This document shows, one piece after another, positions 10,631 through 22,620 of a stretch of DNA of 64,000 nucleotides. The position numbers and the translations under genes are program-made. Source of the stretch: Panax quinquefolius (taxonomy: Eukaryota; Streptophyta; Magnoliopsida; Apiales; Araliaceae); NCBI GenBank assembly GCA_020205615.1, contig CM035153.1:94082792-94146791 (forward strand), given 5' to 3'. The first letter of the stretch is position 1, and each line of letters starts with the position of its first letter. The notes under the pieces were generated by a model. It worked only from the letters and a program-made list of their open reading frames with translations. It did not search any database and was not told where the DNA came from.

Positions 10631-13504
10631 TTAAGAGAGCTGCTCCATGTTGGATATAAGCTGCTCCGTCATGTAGGAGGAGTTACCAACTTCAATCATG
10701 AGTTCTTGTTGGCTTAACTTAAGTTGCATGGAGAAGGACTGATTCATGTTGTCAATCTTGTCAGAGTGGACTTTGAGTTTCTCTTCATTTGCCTCTTGTG
10801 CTCGTAGAGCTTTAGCTCTTTGTTCCTGTATGGCTTTTAGATAGATGTGATCTCTTTATTTGATTTTAAGAGATATATCAGCTATAGTTGCTTGGAGTCT
10901 ATCTTGAACTGAATTATCTCTAGCTACTATCACCATCTTTGCTTCTTCAGTGATGATATACACCCTCTCGATTAACTCATAAGAATTCTTTAGTATCTCC
11001 TGCTCTGTGGGAATTTGGTCATCTGGTTGGGCAGTCTCTTGTTGAACACTAGATTGGACTCTATGATTTTCATCATTGGATAGATTTTGGAAAGTGTTGA
11101 CAATCTGAGAAATCATTGAGTACCAATTGTTGTTGGAGGATGATGGCATATTAGACATTTATGCATGAGCAGAGGGAAGCTCTTCAACCTGATCTTGATC
11201 ATTTTTAGTAATAGAGGGAAAAGACTCTACGATTGTGTCCTTGCTCATGATCCTTCTTCCGTCAGAGCCCATTCTATGATCGTAGGGAATATAATGGTTT
11301 CCAGCATGTCTGTAGACTTTGTAGTGAGACTGGTCTTTGATCATCATTGTAGCAAAACTCTTTACCCTTGGGAAGTTTTATGACACCAGCTCTAGATTTT
11401 GAAATTAAGAGTAGCACCAGCTGAAGTAGCTCTCATCTTTTTCACTATGTGCTTTCAGCCAAGGCATCCATGGATAGAACCACCTCATCAGAAGATCTTC
11501 AGAGTTGTACAGTATAGTTGTGTAATCTAACTCCATATTTTTCCAGTTATGGAGCACTTCATTTGTAGTCATCCTTACAACTCGAAGTTGTTCATTTTCC
11601 TGATTTATCCATCTTGCTGGTGGTTCTTCTGGTGGCTCATTAAAGACTTCCACTATAATTCTTCTGGTAATTCTGGCTGGAGAGAGAACAGGGTAATATT
11701 CTGGTTCCTCTGATTTTTGAAGTGCAGAATCAGACTCTTTCCCTATTTATTCCCTTTTTAATCCAGAATCTTGTTGACTTCCTTCATCAGATTCTTCATT
11801 GAAGTCTTCTTGTTGAATTTTATTTTTAGAACCTTCTTCAGCAGTATCTTCCTTGGATTCATCACTAATTCCATCTTCGTCATTTTCTTCATCAGATTCA
11901 TCATCACTTACTTCAATGATTGCAGTAGAGTGATCATTTTTCTTGTTGGAGGCAAATTTAGCCAGTAGTCTGTGGCTCTTTCTTCTCCTTGGTGGTGCAG
12001 CAATTTGAGATTCAGATTTTTCTTCCTCTTCAGACTCTGAGGCCTTTGAGTCATTAGACAGACTTTCTTAATTTTCATCACTGACAGAGGCATGTCCTTC
12101 TTCTTCAGAATCATCTTCATTTACATTATCGGACAGGCTAGCTTGATGTTCAGCAACAGTGGAGGCATGTTTTTCTTCCTCAGACTTTGCATCTTTTGGG
12201 TTTGTTAGAGCGATTACTGTAGAAGATATTGTTATGTCAGCCTGCAACGTTTCTTTATCATCAGAGTTGGCTCTTTTTTTCACATATTCAATCTTTGAAC
12301 TTTCAGTTTCTTTCTCATCTTCAGACTCTTCATAATTTTCTTGGTTGACTGAGTTTACATCTTCTTTTATGGGTCCAGTTTCACCTTCATCATTGGATCC
12401 ATTCTCAGGGGACTCAGTCTTGAGATTATCAGTTCCCTTCTCTTCCTTTGACTCTACGTCCTCTTCTTTGTCAGATGTGTTTCCTTGGGGAACTAGAATT
12501 TGTCTGTTTACCATTTTAGCTTTCTTTTTTAATGGCTCTTGAAGCAGCCTGTTGCTTCTTCACTTTGTGGTTTCAGCAGTCAAGACTTTTTCTTCTTCAT
12601 CCTTGTCTTTGGTGAGGAGACTTCTTGGTGGGGCCTCAGATTTACTTATGCTCTTGGATTTCTTCCTACCTGGTGCTATTGCCGTTGGTACAGAATCATC
12701 AGATTCAGAATTTTCTACCTCTTTTGCCTTCCTCTTCTTTGCAGAGGCTTTACTACTGCTCCTAGTTGTCAACCTCCTATTTTCCTTTTGGGTTTTCTTC
12801 CAATTTAAGAACAGTTGTGGAGACATTACCTTGTGAACATTAAGGATTTCACCATCGTCATCCTTAATTTTATTCTTCAACTTTTTCTTCAGGATGATAC
12901 TTAAGAATCTCCCATGAAAAACCTTTGTGAGTGGTTTTTAAGTTAATCTTTTCTTTTCTTCCTTATCCAACCATTTAGACATATGATCGAGCAGCACATC
13001 TCCAAAGTTGATGTGTTCCTTCAAGACTATGGCAGACATGATCTTCAGCTGTTGGTCAATCAAAGTATCATGTGCAGTGTCTTTGCATAAAATATATTTC
13101 CCCACGATTTCAGCAAGGAACTCGAATTCTTCAGGAAACTCTTTTTTCTTCATGTCCTTCAGACTAGGGTTTCTTCTGTACTGCATAATCTTTTTAGCTT
13201 TCTTTGTGTCGATCTCTTCCAAGCTTTTCAGATTTTGGTCAGGAAGACCTAAGCATTGATTGATGTTAGAAGAGTTTAGCTTCAGAATCTGACCCTTAAC
13301 CTTGGTGGAGAGGATTCCAGAATTTACAGTTGCGTTTGAATGAAACTCCTTAACCAGATCACCATATATTCGTGTGTTTTCCTCAAGACATTCTGAGAAC
13401 CCGGCCTTCTTCAGAAGTTCAAGAATATCCCTGAACTTCTTTTCGGATTTTTCGAACGTCTTGGTTCCTAGCTGAATGCCGGTGATTACTCTCCACTCTG
13501 CCAT
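10631..13504 (-). pseudogene. H-encoded large protein of unknown function (957 codons, 8 in-frame stops)
   Basis: From the ATG at 13504 one frame runs to a TAA at 10631-10633. In-frame stops lie at 12938, 12560, 12068, 11747, 11405, 11378, 11159 and 10856 (low ends), and no frameshift is needed. Residues 1-190 carry VKEFHSNA and INQCLGLP, resembling from memory the 'putative plant transposon protein' domain found in plant retroelements. Residues 200-320 are Lys/Arg-rich (KKRKAKE), like nuclear-localisation segments. Residues 330-600 are a low-complexity Ser/Glu/Asp region. Then come a Trp-rich patch (LLMRWFYPWMPWLK) and a helical, coiled-coil-like tail (ERVYIITEEAK, QEQRAKALRAQEANEEK). No zinc knuckle, protease or RT motif. 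It may be a gag substitute or an accessory protein. Function unknown. Confidence 0.65.
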
Positions 13505-16401
13505 TTGAATGATTCGAGAAATATGGATATTATTTTAGGGAGATTTATGAAGTATGGCTGATTGTGATTTGAACTCTGGATGTTTTAGTGGTTTGGCTTC
13601 GAGGAGAATTCTAGGGTTTGAAAATGGGAGAGAGAGAGAGGTTCAATGGATTTTGGTAACTGTTTGCAGATTTTGAATTTGTCTTTATGGCAGTTCCTTC
13701 TTACACTGCATACGCTATGACGTGTCAACTAGTTATTGTTTGCTCGATACCCAGTAACGAGCTGTAACTCCCTAGTAACTTGTCAGTTAGCTGTCTCTTT
13801 TAGAAGAGTGGACGTTTGATTGATGTGGATTGACCTTTGACCTTTTGAGTTCGTAGAGTATCATGATAGGACAGCTATTGACTCTACATTTTCCTTTGTT
13901 AACTCAACGATCAATTCTCTGGAAGATGTTGCAGTGGATGGTTTTGACATTACTTCTCATTTTGAACCTCCATACCTCATTCACTGTTGTGCTTTATGAA
14001 GCCTTGGGTACTTTCCTTTAGCAGTACCTCTTTCCAACCATTATTTGAACTTGTCTTCTCTTATTGTGAATGACTGAGCAAATGTCCTGTTCTTCTAAAG
14101 CTTCTCACGAGCTAGAGTATCCTCTTGTAAGACTGCGAACGTCGAGTCTACTTCTACGATTATTGAGGTTGCTCCATGATCATTGAGTTTACTTTTACCT
14201 TCACTCTATGATCGCTTACTGTCTTGGTTTTTGAGATGAACTTGAGTAAGCATTTCTTCTGGGTCAAGGTAGCTCAGGAAGGGCCAACCTCTTAGAGTGA
14301 GCTAAGGGTCAGGTTTTTCCCTGAGGCGCTTTCTAGATGAAATACTTTTGAAGTGATTTGCACTGATATCTCATTTGACCATTTCTGTTGGGGAGTCCCT
14401 CTTCCAACTTTAGACATTTGCACAGGCTGTAATTGTGTTCTCCTGCTCTTGTACTACGATCAGATGTTTGATCGTAGGTACTCCACGATTTTGAGTTGGG
14501 CGGTTGAAAGGTTATCAGTAGTACGTTTTGAGACGTTCCTACAGACTATGGATCTTCATTTGGTTCTTCAGCCACAATGTTTTGGGACTCTGTAGCTAGT
14601 ACACAGCTTCATAGTATATCTATGATGATTTAGAGCTTCTGTACTGTTAGCAGATTACTGCTCCCCCATAGTTGATACTGTCTTCTCAGAAAGACCTAAG
14701 TTCTTCTTCTTCATGTGTAGTAGAAGGAAACCATGCATATATCATTTTGGCTGAAGTCATTAGATCTCTTTGTATCATAGGAATGGGCATTTTTAGGGTT
14801 GCTCATTCTATGATCCTTTGACAGTACTACGAACGTAGTATTCCTTGTCAGTTTGTGCTTGGTGAGTTCTGCTCCCATAGTGAGTTCCTCATGATTGATG
14901 CTCGATGATCCTCTGCAGTCAGCTTCCTTGAGGATTCTTCTCTTATGACATGCTTTGCATGATTGAGTGTATAAGACCCTTTTCTTCTTTTGTTGAGTGG
15001 CCTGCTTCCATATAAAGGTATGCAACCTTTTTGAGCTTCATTTAGATTAGCTCAACAGGTCTTCAAGGACAGGCTTTGACATATAGGCATTTTGTCAGAG
15101 TTGTTTTTGAACAGTCCTAAGCCTTCTGCTGGTTGACTCTTCTTGACTGAAGTCCTTTGCTTTAGCATTCCTTAGTGTGGTCAGATAGACCAAGTACCTA
15201 CAGGTTATTCATTTCTAATATTTGGTACCCATGGTTAGATGGGTCCAGCTAGGTTAGTTACTAAAACCCCTGTTCCTCATATATTTGGATAAACATCACA
15301 TTGACCATCATCAGTCATATCCATGTATGTACCTCATTTAGATAATACATTTTGAGATGCATAGTGGTGAGTGGGAGAGAAATCTGACATTTTAATAGAA
15401 CACTCTTTTCTTTGATGGTTTCATCATATGCTAAGTTATGATCACAGAGTTTAAATGTTCACAGAGTGAGAATCAGCTCTACGATTTATTAGCATCTGGT
15501 TGATTCATGGAGGTGATAAGTTTCTATGAATCTTCAAGATTCTCTTGTATATCTGATCATACTCTCTGTGTCATTAAACACTTAGACCATAGTATGTACA
15601 AAGCACATTAACCCATCAGCAAAGATTTCTTCACATTTAATCGACCTGTGAGACTCTTGAAACTATTTTAGATTTCTTTCAAGTTATCATCTTCAACCTA
15701 AAACTTGGATGGAGAGAAAGTTTATAGACATTTGAGTTTCTATCATTAGTGTACTTTCTCTCTTCACCTTTTTAGATAGATTATGAATATTTGAAGGAAA
15801 ACTGTTATAGTTCATGAGTAAGATGCACATATGATGTTCATATCTACGTTAGCGAGGAACCGTACCTTTTTGTTGTCAGTTTCTTAACAGTCATTTATCT
15901 TAGATATACTGAGTTTAGGCATTGATGTGCATGTTTTCTCATTTGCTTCTGATAGCCAGTTGCTCCAGTTGATCTTTAGTCAATCAGTCATGGTCTTGAA
16001 GATACAAGCTAAGAGAGTGTCAGTATCTCTAATTCTTTGACATCCTTGAGTTCATAAAATTTACATCTAGCTGCGGTTTGACCAAGCATGTGGTTGAGAA
16101 GTTCTTCTTTCTTCTCTGGATAAGCATTACTTAGCATGTATGGCCTTTCTTGAGATTTCTAGTCTGGTCTTCAAACAACAAGATTGACATCGAGAAAGGA
16201 TTGGTCTTGTTGATATGATAATCAAAGACATGGACCAATCTGAGCAGCTTCAGATGTATATGCACATTTACCTGTACACAATATTTCAAACGTGTGAGCT
16301 TATCTGAATATAACAAGTGACTTACTACTAAACTAAGTCTAGAATAATGTTTGTGCCTAGGATCAGACTCATAGCGATTAGCTTTTGAATGTAGCATGAG
16401 A
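13505..16401 (-). other. H leader region, about 2.9 kb
   Basis: Lies between the primer-binding site and the long ORF. Only short minus-strand ORFs (14711-15025, 104 codons; 16131-16397, 88 codons, starting 22 bases past the primer site), none recognisable. CTACGAT-type motifs recur (14155, 14455, 14828, 15479). A minus-strand CAG/GTAAATG near 16270 could be a splice donor. I found no degenerate polymerase here. Confidence 0.5.
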
Positions 16402-16418
16402 ACCTACTCTGATACCAA
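16402..16418 (-). other. primer-binding site of H (tRNA-iMet type)
   Basis: Minus strand TTGGTATCAGAGTAGG follows the LTR end CTAACA after one base. TGGTATCAGAG complements the 3' end of plant initiator tRNA-Met. Confidence 0.88.
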
Positions 16419-16789
16419 TTGTTAGTCCCCAGTAGGCACAATAGATCTAGAAGGGGGGGGGGGGGTTGAATAGATTCTTTTTAATTTCAAATACTTTTCT
16501 GATTTATTTCATATTACTAATAATTTAGCAAATGACAAACATAGGAATCACAGCGAAATAAGTAAAAGATCCCCTTCATTGATATAATCAAAATCATACA
16601 TACATTATTCGTAGAGTTAGTTCAATGGTAAGCAGTTAAAACATACATAGCAGTTATAGCAGTTAATGTACATAATGTAAATGACATAAAGTAAAAGACA
16701 CAAGGGGTTTTAAATGGTTCAGAGACTCAAGCTCCTAATCCACTCTTCTGCTTTCAACTAACAGGATTTCCACTAAGGAAGGGCAAAGA

Positions 16790-16985
16790 CTCGAATCACT
16801 AAGATTCCTTCCTTGGGACTTCAGTTCACTAAGAACCCTTCAAGGCCAAAACCTTGGGACTTCAGTTCACTAAGAACTCTTCAAGGCCAGCAGCCTTGGA
16901 ACTTCTCTAGTTCCCTAGGAACTCTTCAAGCCCAGCAGGCTTGGGATCTTCATTTAGTCCCTCTGGACAAGGACCCTTCAGGCCC
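16790..16985. repeat. 46-bp palindromic tandem units, H 5' LTR
   Basis: Counterpart of 7553-7690 with a rearranged unit count. The block CCTTGGGACTTCAGTTCACT occurs twice here and once in the other LTR. Confidence 0.7.
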
Positions 16986-19181
16986 TGGCTACTTGTAGTT
17001 GAGTTATTAGTTTGTGTGTTGGAGTTGGTGTTTAGCTACAAAGATGTCATTAAGCTCTGAACATCTTTTGTACTTAGCAGCTTGATGTGGTCCTCTTTGA
17101 ATTCTGCTTCAAGTCTGGACCACATCTTCTTTGGTGCAGCTAATCTTTACTCTCTTCAGCTCATCTTCATCTGATGTCCACTGTGCACCATCACCATCTG
17201 GATTTGCTAAGTCTCTGTGCTTTTAATAGTCTTCTTTTGGCACTTAGAAATCCCTGAACCCTTCTTGAATACTTTGCAGATATGGTTCTGCACTTGTTCA
17301 GTTTTAGCTTTCGGTTCATGGTGATCTGTAGAGTGGCTCTCTTGATCTTCTTTGTACTCAACCACTTTTATAAATGTTATCTTCTTGGCCTTCTCAGCTC
17401 TTAGCTTGGCTGTCATCTTTAATGGCATTCTCATCTTTGTTGAGTGAAGCTTCTGGTCTGCTTAAGTCCTTCTTCAAGGCTGCTTCACTTCCACCTATGT
17501 AGTCTCACTGTCACTGAGACTTGTTCTCTTAATCTCTGGTGGAACTCGTAGAGTCAACAATAGTATTCTAATAACTCAATGATTCTACAACATTTCAATC
17601 ATCAGCCGCTCTTGATCTTTGAAGCTCTGTTGATTTATACTGCTTCCCAATCTTCCCGTTGGAAAGTAGTCGTTGAAAGCTATTCAAATTTCTTTGCAGA
17701 TCTCGAGTTATTTGGTGCAGACTGCAGATGTGACATGACATCTTTTTTCGACTTTCCGACGGTGCGTAGCTCTCATCGTTTCACCAACCCCGCGGATATG
17801 TCACTTTGATATCTCGGGCAGATAGACGACTTTATTTCACCCTTCTGATTTCTCGATCAGAGGTTGTCCTTGCATCGATGCTCTCAATAAGCTTTATTCG
17901 AACATCAATCTTCAGATTGAGCCGTTACCAATGCCTCAATCTTCAATTGTTCGAACTCTAGGATTCTGATGCATACCTTCTTGGACTTGATCGTAGTGTC
18001 TTGTTGGACTTGCTTTTTGATGTGTAGAATTAACACTACGATCTTGAAGAGTGTTCATTAAATCTCCAATGTGGAACACCTCTTCCTTCTCTTGTGCAGT
18101 GCTTCAATACTTTTATTTGCCTCGACTGCTCTCAGATAGTGAAGACTCGATTCCTTGCTCTGGCCTTTTTTGAATAACAAGACACTTCAGATTTGTGGCG
18201 TGTCCAGCTCGCTTTCTCCTTTTGATCTCACGTTCACTTATCATCAATGGACTGACCCAATGCTTAATCACTTTAGCCTTGTTATTCAGAGGCTGACCAG
18301 TATCTTAGTGTGTACTCCATCAGTTCCTTTTTTATTTAGCAAGCACTACGATCTTGGTTGCTTCCAAGAACGTTGTCGTCTTTCTACTTGACAGCTACTG
18401 CATGTGCTGACTTTCCTTAGTCTGCTATTGAAGTCTTCTTATGTTTATCTTGTGGAAGACTTCATCTCGAATGGCTTCACAACTTAATCTTGATGCTGAT
18501 TGGGTTGGTGCTTAGATCTTCTGTTAGCTTGTATGCCATTCATTGAGTACCCTCTGATTTCCTTAGTGAGATGTATCTTTGCATTACCAATCAGAGGCTT
18601 CATTCCTTTGGATATTCTGGGAGTGCTCATTCGTTGTGAGTCGTATTTTCTCTACGATTATGCTTTGGCATTGTGAGCACATTTGCTGAGGTCTTAGTTC
18701 TGCACTCTACGATTCAACTTTGGCTGTGCAGACACTAGGACTCCGAGATCAGATCTTGACACTCTACGATTTCTGTGGTTGTGCTTGTTATCTTCATCTG
18801 ATATTATTCGACTATGAGCTCTTCCTCTGGTATGAATAGTAGACTCTACGATTCTAAGTGTAGTCTACAATTCTTGACTTAGCTTTGACAGATAGTCGGT
18901 CGGCTCGTAGGCAGGTTGTCTCTACGATTCTGAACATGACTTCCTCAGCAGACTACGGCCCTGAGGAAGTTCTCCTCGACACACTATGATCCTTCCTCGT
19001 CTCTCCTGAAAGTCTACGAACTCCGAGATCTACTATCTTGCAGACTACGATTCTGTCTTGATAGCTCTCGAGTTATCCTCGACTCTCCCGACGCACTCAC
19101 GATATCATCAGTGCAAAAGTTCGACGATCGACATGCTTCTATCTATTACATCATAAGATCAACGTAACATGCTTGATCTTT

Positions 19182-19193
19182 CTATATTTATAG
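19182..19193 (-). promoter_or_regulatory. TATA box of H 5' LTR
   Basis: Minus strand CTATAAATATAG, identical to 9893-9904. Confidence 0.6.
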
Positions 19194-19430
19194 TCCTTGT
19201 ACATCATTTCTTTTTAAGGACTTTACAAAGCTGTTTTGCTTATGTAGGATCAACCTAACACATTTGATCAATTCATTCTAAGTCCTTGTACATATGTTTT
19301 TATTATCTATCAAAGGACTTTACATCTTTTCTTAATGCAAACATGCTTGAACATTCATTCATATATATATATCATTATCAAATCTTATATAAATAGGAAT
19401 ATCATTCACATGTTTATTCCTGACACTATG

Positions 19431-20210
19431 TATAATAAAATATAATATATTCTAATTATTGTCTAATAAAACAGATAACTTTATAAAAGTATTACATTTT
19501 TTATATAAAAAGCTTTTCGGTTTTATTACATTAATAGTACTAATAAGACAAAACTTCATCATCATTATCATAATTCACACTATTAATCGACCATGTCATT
19601 CCCAGGAAAGAGGGGGCTTTCCAATAAGGATTTCTCCCTATTGGCGCGCAATTAGGTGACCAAACCTCTCCTTGGCAGAACTTCTAGACATCGTTAATAA
19701 TGCAAATAATAATATTAACAACTTTGTTATCTCAATTATTGATTTATTAATATATGAAATATTGACAATAATTGAATCAAATAATGTGAGATACTATGCA
19801 GCAATTACTAAAGCAATAATTGAACAAAACTGAGTGACTTCTCACGTAAGCATCAATAATCAATACTGTGTGCTACTATGCAACTACGCGTATTCCTATA
19901 CTCTTAACACTAGGTATTTCAACAGTTAACGATAAAACATCCGCCGTTATTTTCATAAAATATTTTTTGTCGTTTTCTCAATCCGACAATAATTCCGTTG
20001 TGGGGTCCACCAATGATTGTGTCGTCGTACGAATATTCCCTGTTAAAACAAATATTCCCCGACCAATCGAATTTTATAAACAACTTGCGTACTTTGCAAA
20101 ATTTCTAAATATTACCCACAACTATAACATTATATCAAATTCATTCCATAATATTTAAAAATGATAATTATAGAAAATTCATCTTTATTCATAAAAGTTG
20201 GTGTCTTACA
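19431..20210 (-). repeat. B 3' LTR, inner part (U3 side)
   Basis: Resumes B's LTR after H and ends ...GGTGTCTTACA at 20210, matching the 5' LTR end at 27513. The ORF-like stretch at 19868-20158 is only LTR sequence and is repeated in LTR A at 29175-29384. Confidence 0.9.
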
Positions 20211-20222
20211 ATCTCCCCTTCT
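20211..20222 (-). other. polypurine tract of B
   Basis: Minus strand AAGAAGGGGAGAT leads straight into the LTR start TGTAAGAC. The ancestral pol stop codon (TAA, 20222-20224) overlaps its beginning. Confidence 0.85.
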
Positions 20223-21474
20223 TATAAAATTTCACCCTCGAAATTAGGGTACGTACCTGGTATGTCGAAGAGGTAAGGATACCTTGATTTTATTTCAAAT
20301 TCAAACTCCCAGGTCATTTCCTCAACATCGTGGTCATTTCCTCAACATCGTGGTTCCTCCATAAAACTTTGACTTGAGGTATAATCTTGGAGCATAGAAT
20401 AAGCTCCTTCTTATCCAAGATTTGAACAGGAACATCTTTATACATTAAATCTTCCGCTATTTCGTCTTGTTCTAACTTAATAATGTGGTTCGGGTCTTTC
20501 ACATATTTATGTAACATGGATATATGAAAAACGTTATGAACATGAGATATACTTGGCGGTAAAGCGAGTCTATAGGCTATAGTCCCTACTCGATCGAGGA
20601 TTAAAAATGGGCCAGTGAATCGAGGATTGAGCTTTTCTCTCTTTCCAAATCTCGTAACTCCTTTCCATGGAGCAACACGTAACAACACATGATCTTTAAT
20701 ATCGAATTCCACATCCTTTCGATGAAGATCAGCATAACTCTTATGTTGGTCTTGTGAGGTTTTTATATGTTGTCGGATCGTTTGAATCTTTTCTATAGTC
20801 ATATGTACCAACTCCGGTCCCAACAACATTGTTTCACCCACCTCATCCCAGCATACTGGAGAATGACACTTTCTTCCATAAAATGCCTCGAATGGAGCCA
20901 TGCCAATACTTGCTTGATAACTGTTGTTGTAGGAAAACTCCACCAATGGTAAGAACTTGTCCCAACTTCCCTTGAAGTCAAGGACACAGAGTCTTAATAA
21001 ATCTTCAAGAGTTTGAATAGACCTCTCTGATTGTCCATCCGTTTGAGGATGATATGCCGAACTAAATCGTAAATCTGTGCCCATAGCTTTTTGCAAACTA
21101 ACCCAAAATCTTGAAGTGAATCTTGGGTCTCGATCAGAAACTATGGATATTGGCATACCATGCAATCTTACAACCTCATTTATGTACATACGAGCAAGAT
21201 GTTCAAGTGTATAAGTTTCTCGTATTGGTAAAAAATGAGCAGACTTGGTCAATCTATCAACAATGACCCAAATTGCATCTATGCCTTGAAAAACCTTGGG
21301 AAGACTAGTAACGAAATCCATGATAATGTGCTCCCACTTCCATTCTAGAATTTCAAGTGGTTGCAATGGACCTTTTCGTACTTGATGTTCCGCCTTGACT
21401 CGTTGACAAGTTAGACACCTTGAGATAAACAGCGCTATCTCTCTCTTCATATTGCCCCACCAAAATGTATGTCA
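20222..21474 (-). pseudogene. B integrase and Tekay-type C terminus
   Basis: Integrase would insert element cDNA into chromosomal DNA. Open from 21450 to 20314 (378 codons) with a zinc-binding tail (CLTCQRVK), the catalytic triad region (IIMDFV; IVSDRDPRF; DGQSERSIQTLED), then FTGPFLILDRVGTIAYRLALPP and HVHNVFHISMLHKY. The C terminus PVQILDKKE...KVLWRNHDVEE is the chromodomain-like tail of the Tekay clade. A TGA at 21472 separates it from the N-terminal part, where an Arg codon (CGA) is expected. A 20-base exact tandem duplication (20312-20331 and 20332-20351) shifts the frame and replaces the tail. The undisturbed frame would end at 20222. Confidence 0.92.
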
Positions 21475-22620
21475 GAGATCATGATACATTTTGGTACTCC
21501 CAGAATGGATTGCAAACGGTGTGTTGTGCGCCTCCATCATGATTTTATACTTTAAATCAGGGTCGTTAGGAACACAAAGTCTGTAGTTGACTTGAAGTAT
21601 TTCTTCTTCATCGATTCTTGCTTTCGGCATAGCACCTTCTTGTACTTTCTTCCTCATATGCATCAGCTCCAGGTCTATAGCTTGAGCAGCTTTAACTTTA
21701 TCGATTAAAGTCGGTTCTACTCGTATATTCATCATCATCACGTGGGTCCCTGGCGTCTTTATCTCTATCTCCATCCTTTGCAAGTCATACAAAATGGGCC
21801 TTTGCGTTGACAATATCACACTCGTACCCGCATATGATCTTCTACTCATTGCGTCAGTTACCACGTTTGCTTTTCCAGGATGGTATTTGATGGTATGATC
21901 ATAATCTTTCAACAGTTCAAGCCAACATCGCTGTCACATGTTGAGTTCCTTTTGAGTGAAGAAATATTTGAGGCTTTTATGATCCGTAAAGATCTTCACT
22001 TTCTCCCCATACAAGTAATGCCTCCAAATTTTAAGTGCGAAGACAACAGCTGCCAACTCTAGATTATGAGTAGGATAATTCCTCTCATATTCTTTGAGTT
22101 GTCAAGAGGCATAGGCTATGACTTTCCCATGTTGCATGAGAACACATCCTAACCTTTTGTCTGAAGCATCACTGTAGATGACAAATCCCTCCGAGCCAGA
22201 TGGTATTGTTAGAACAGGTGCTGAAATGAGTCTTCTCTTGAGTTCTTGAAAACTCTTCTCACATTCCTCGTTCCAACCGAATTTTGTATCTTTCTAACTC
22301 AGCTGAGTTAAGGGAGTAGCGATTCGAGAAAACCCTTCTACGAATCTCCGATAATAACCAGCTAAGCCGAGAAAGCTACGTACTTCGGTCACTGATTTAT
22401 GTTGCTCCAAGCTTTGAATAGCTTCAATCTTTGCTGGATCAACAGATATTCAATGACTTGATACCACGTGCCCAAGGAATGCTACTTCCTCAAGCCAGAA
22501 CTCGCATTTCTTTAACTTGGCAACAAGCTTATATTCACGATGCTTTTGGAGTATTAGCCTCAAGTGTTGCTCATGATCTTCACGACTTTTGGAATAAATA
22601 AGGATGTCATCAATAAAGAC
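21475..22620 (-). pseudogene. B RT C-terminal part and RNase H
   Basis: All in one frame (shared with integrase) but broken by stops at 22450, 22294, 22102 and 21934 (low ends). Recognisable pieces: the RT active-site stretch [11 protein letters not shown] just after 22620, [15 protein letters not shown], RNase [36 protein letters not shown], and YHPGKANVVTDAMSRR at the end. The stops at 22102 (AS-stop-QLKEYE) and 21934 (LNM-stop-QR) replace expected CGA Arg codons. The part nearest integrase (21912-21472) is open for 146 codons. Confidence 0.85.

Larger units (their letters stand above)
7176..19425 (-). mobile_element. element H: large non-autonomous LTR retrotransposon
   Basis: Long LTRs (7176-10134, 2959 bp; 16420-19425, 3006 bp) bound a 6.3 kb interior. 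Minus-strand ends are TGTCAGGAATAAAC and CTAACA. A tRNA-Met primer-binding site adjoins the right LTR and a purine tract adjoins the left, so it reads on the minus strand. No protease, RT, RNase H or integrase motif was found in either orientation. It has one long unknown reading frame (10631-13504). The first 240 or so bases of the two LTRs differ at about 13 positions. Confidence 0.9.
16420..19425 (-). repeat. H 5' LTR
   Basis: Partner of 7176-10134 with the same termini. It contains G13 at 16453-16465, palindromic tandem units at 16790-16985 and a TATA box at 19182-19193. As the 5' LTR it would have driven H transcription leftward. Confidence 0.92.

Noticed and set aside
12539..12836. Phe/Leu-rich, membrane-like plus-strand ORFs
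   Set aside because: Antisense of the Lys/Glu-rich part of H's long reading frame.
14711..15025. 104-codon minus-strand ORF with Cys/His residues in H's leader
   Set aside because: Spacing does not fit a zinc knuckle or integrase domain and no neighbouring frame supports it. Left as unknown within the leader.
16813..16998. repetitive plus-strand peptide (WDFSS/LQGQQ)
   Set aside because: Direct translation of the 46-bp tandem units, which are non-coding on either strand.
19868..20158. ORF similar to one at 29175-29384, suggesting conservation
   Set aside because: Both are the same part of homologous LTRs. Similarity reflects shared LTR ancestry and the second copy is broken.
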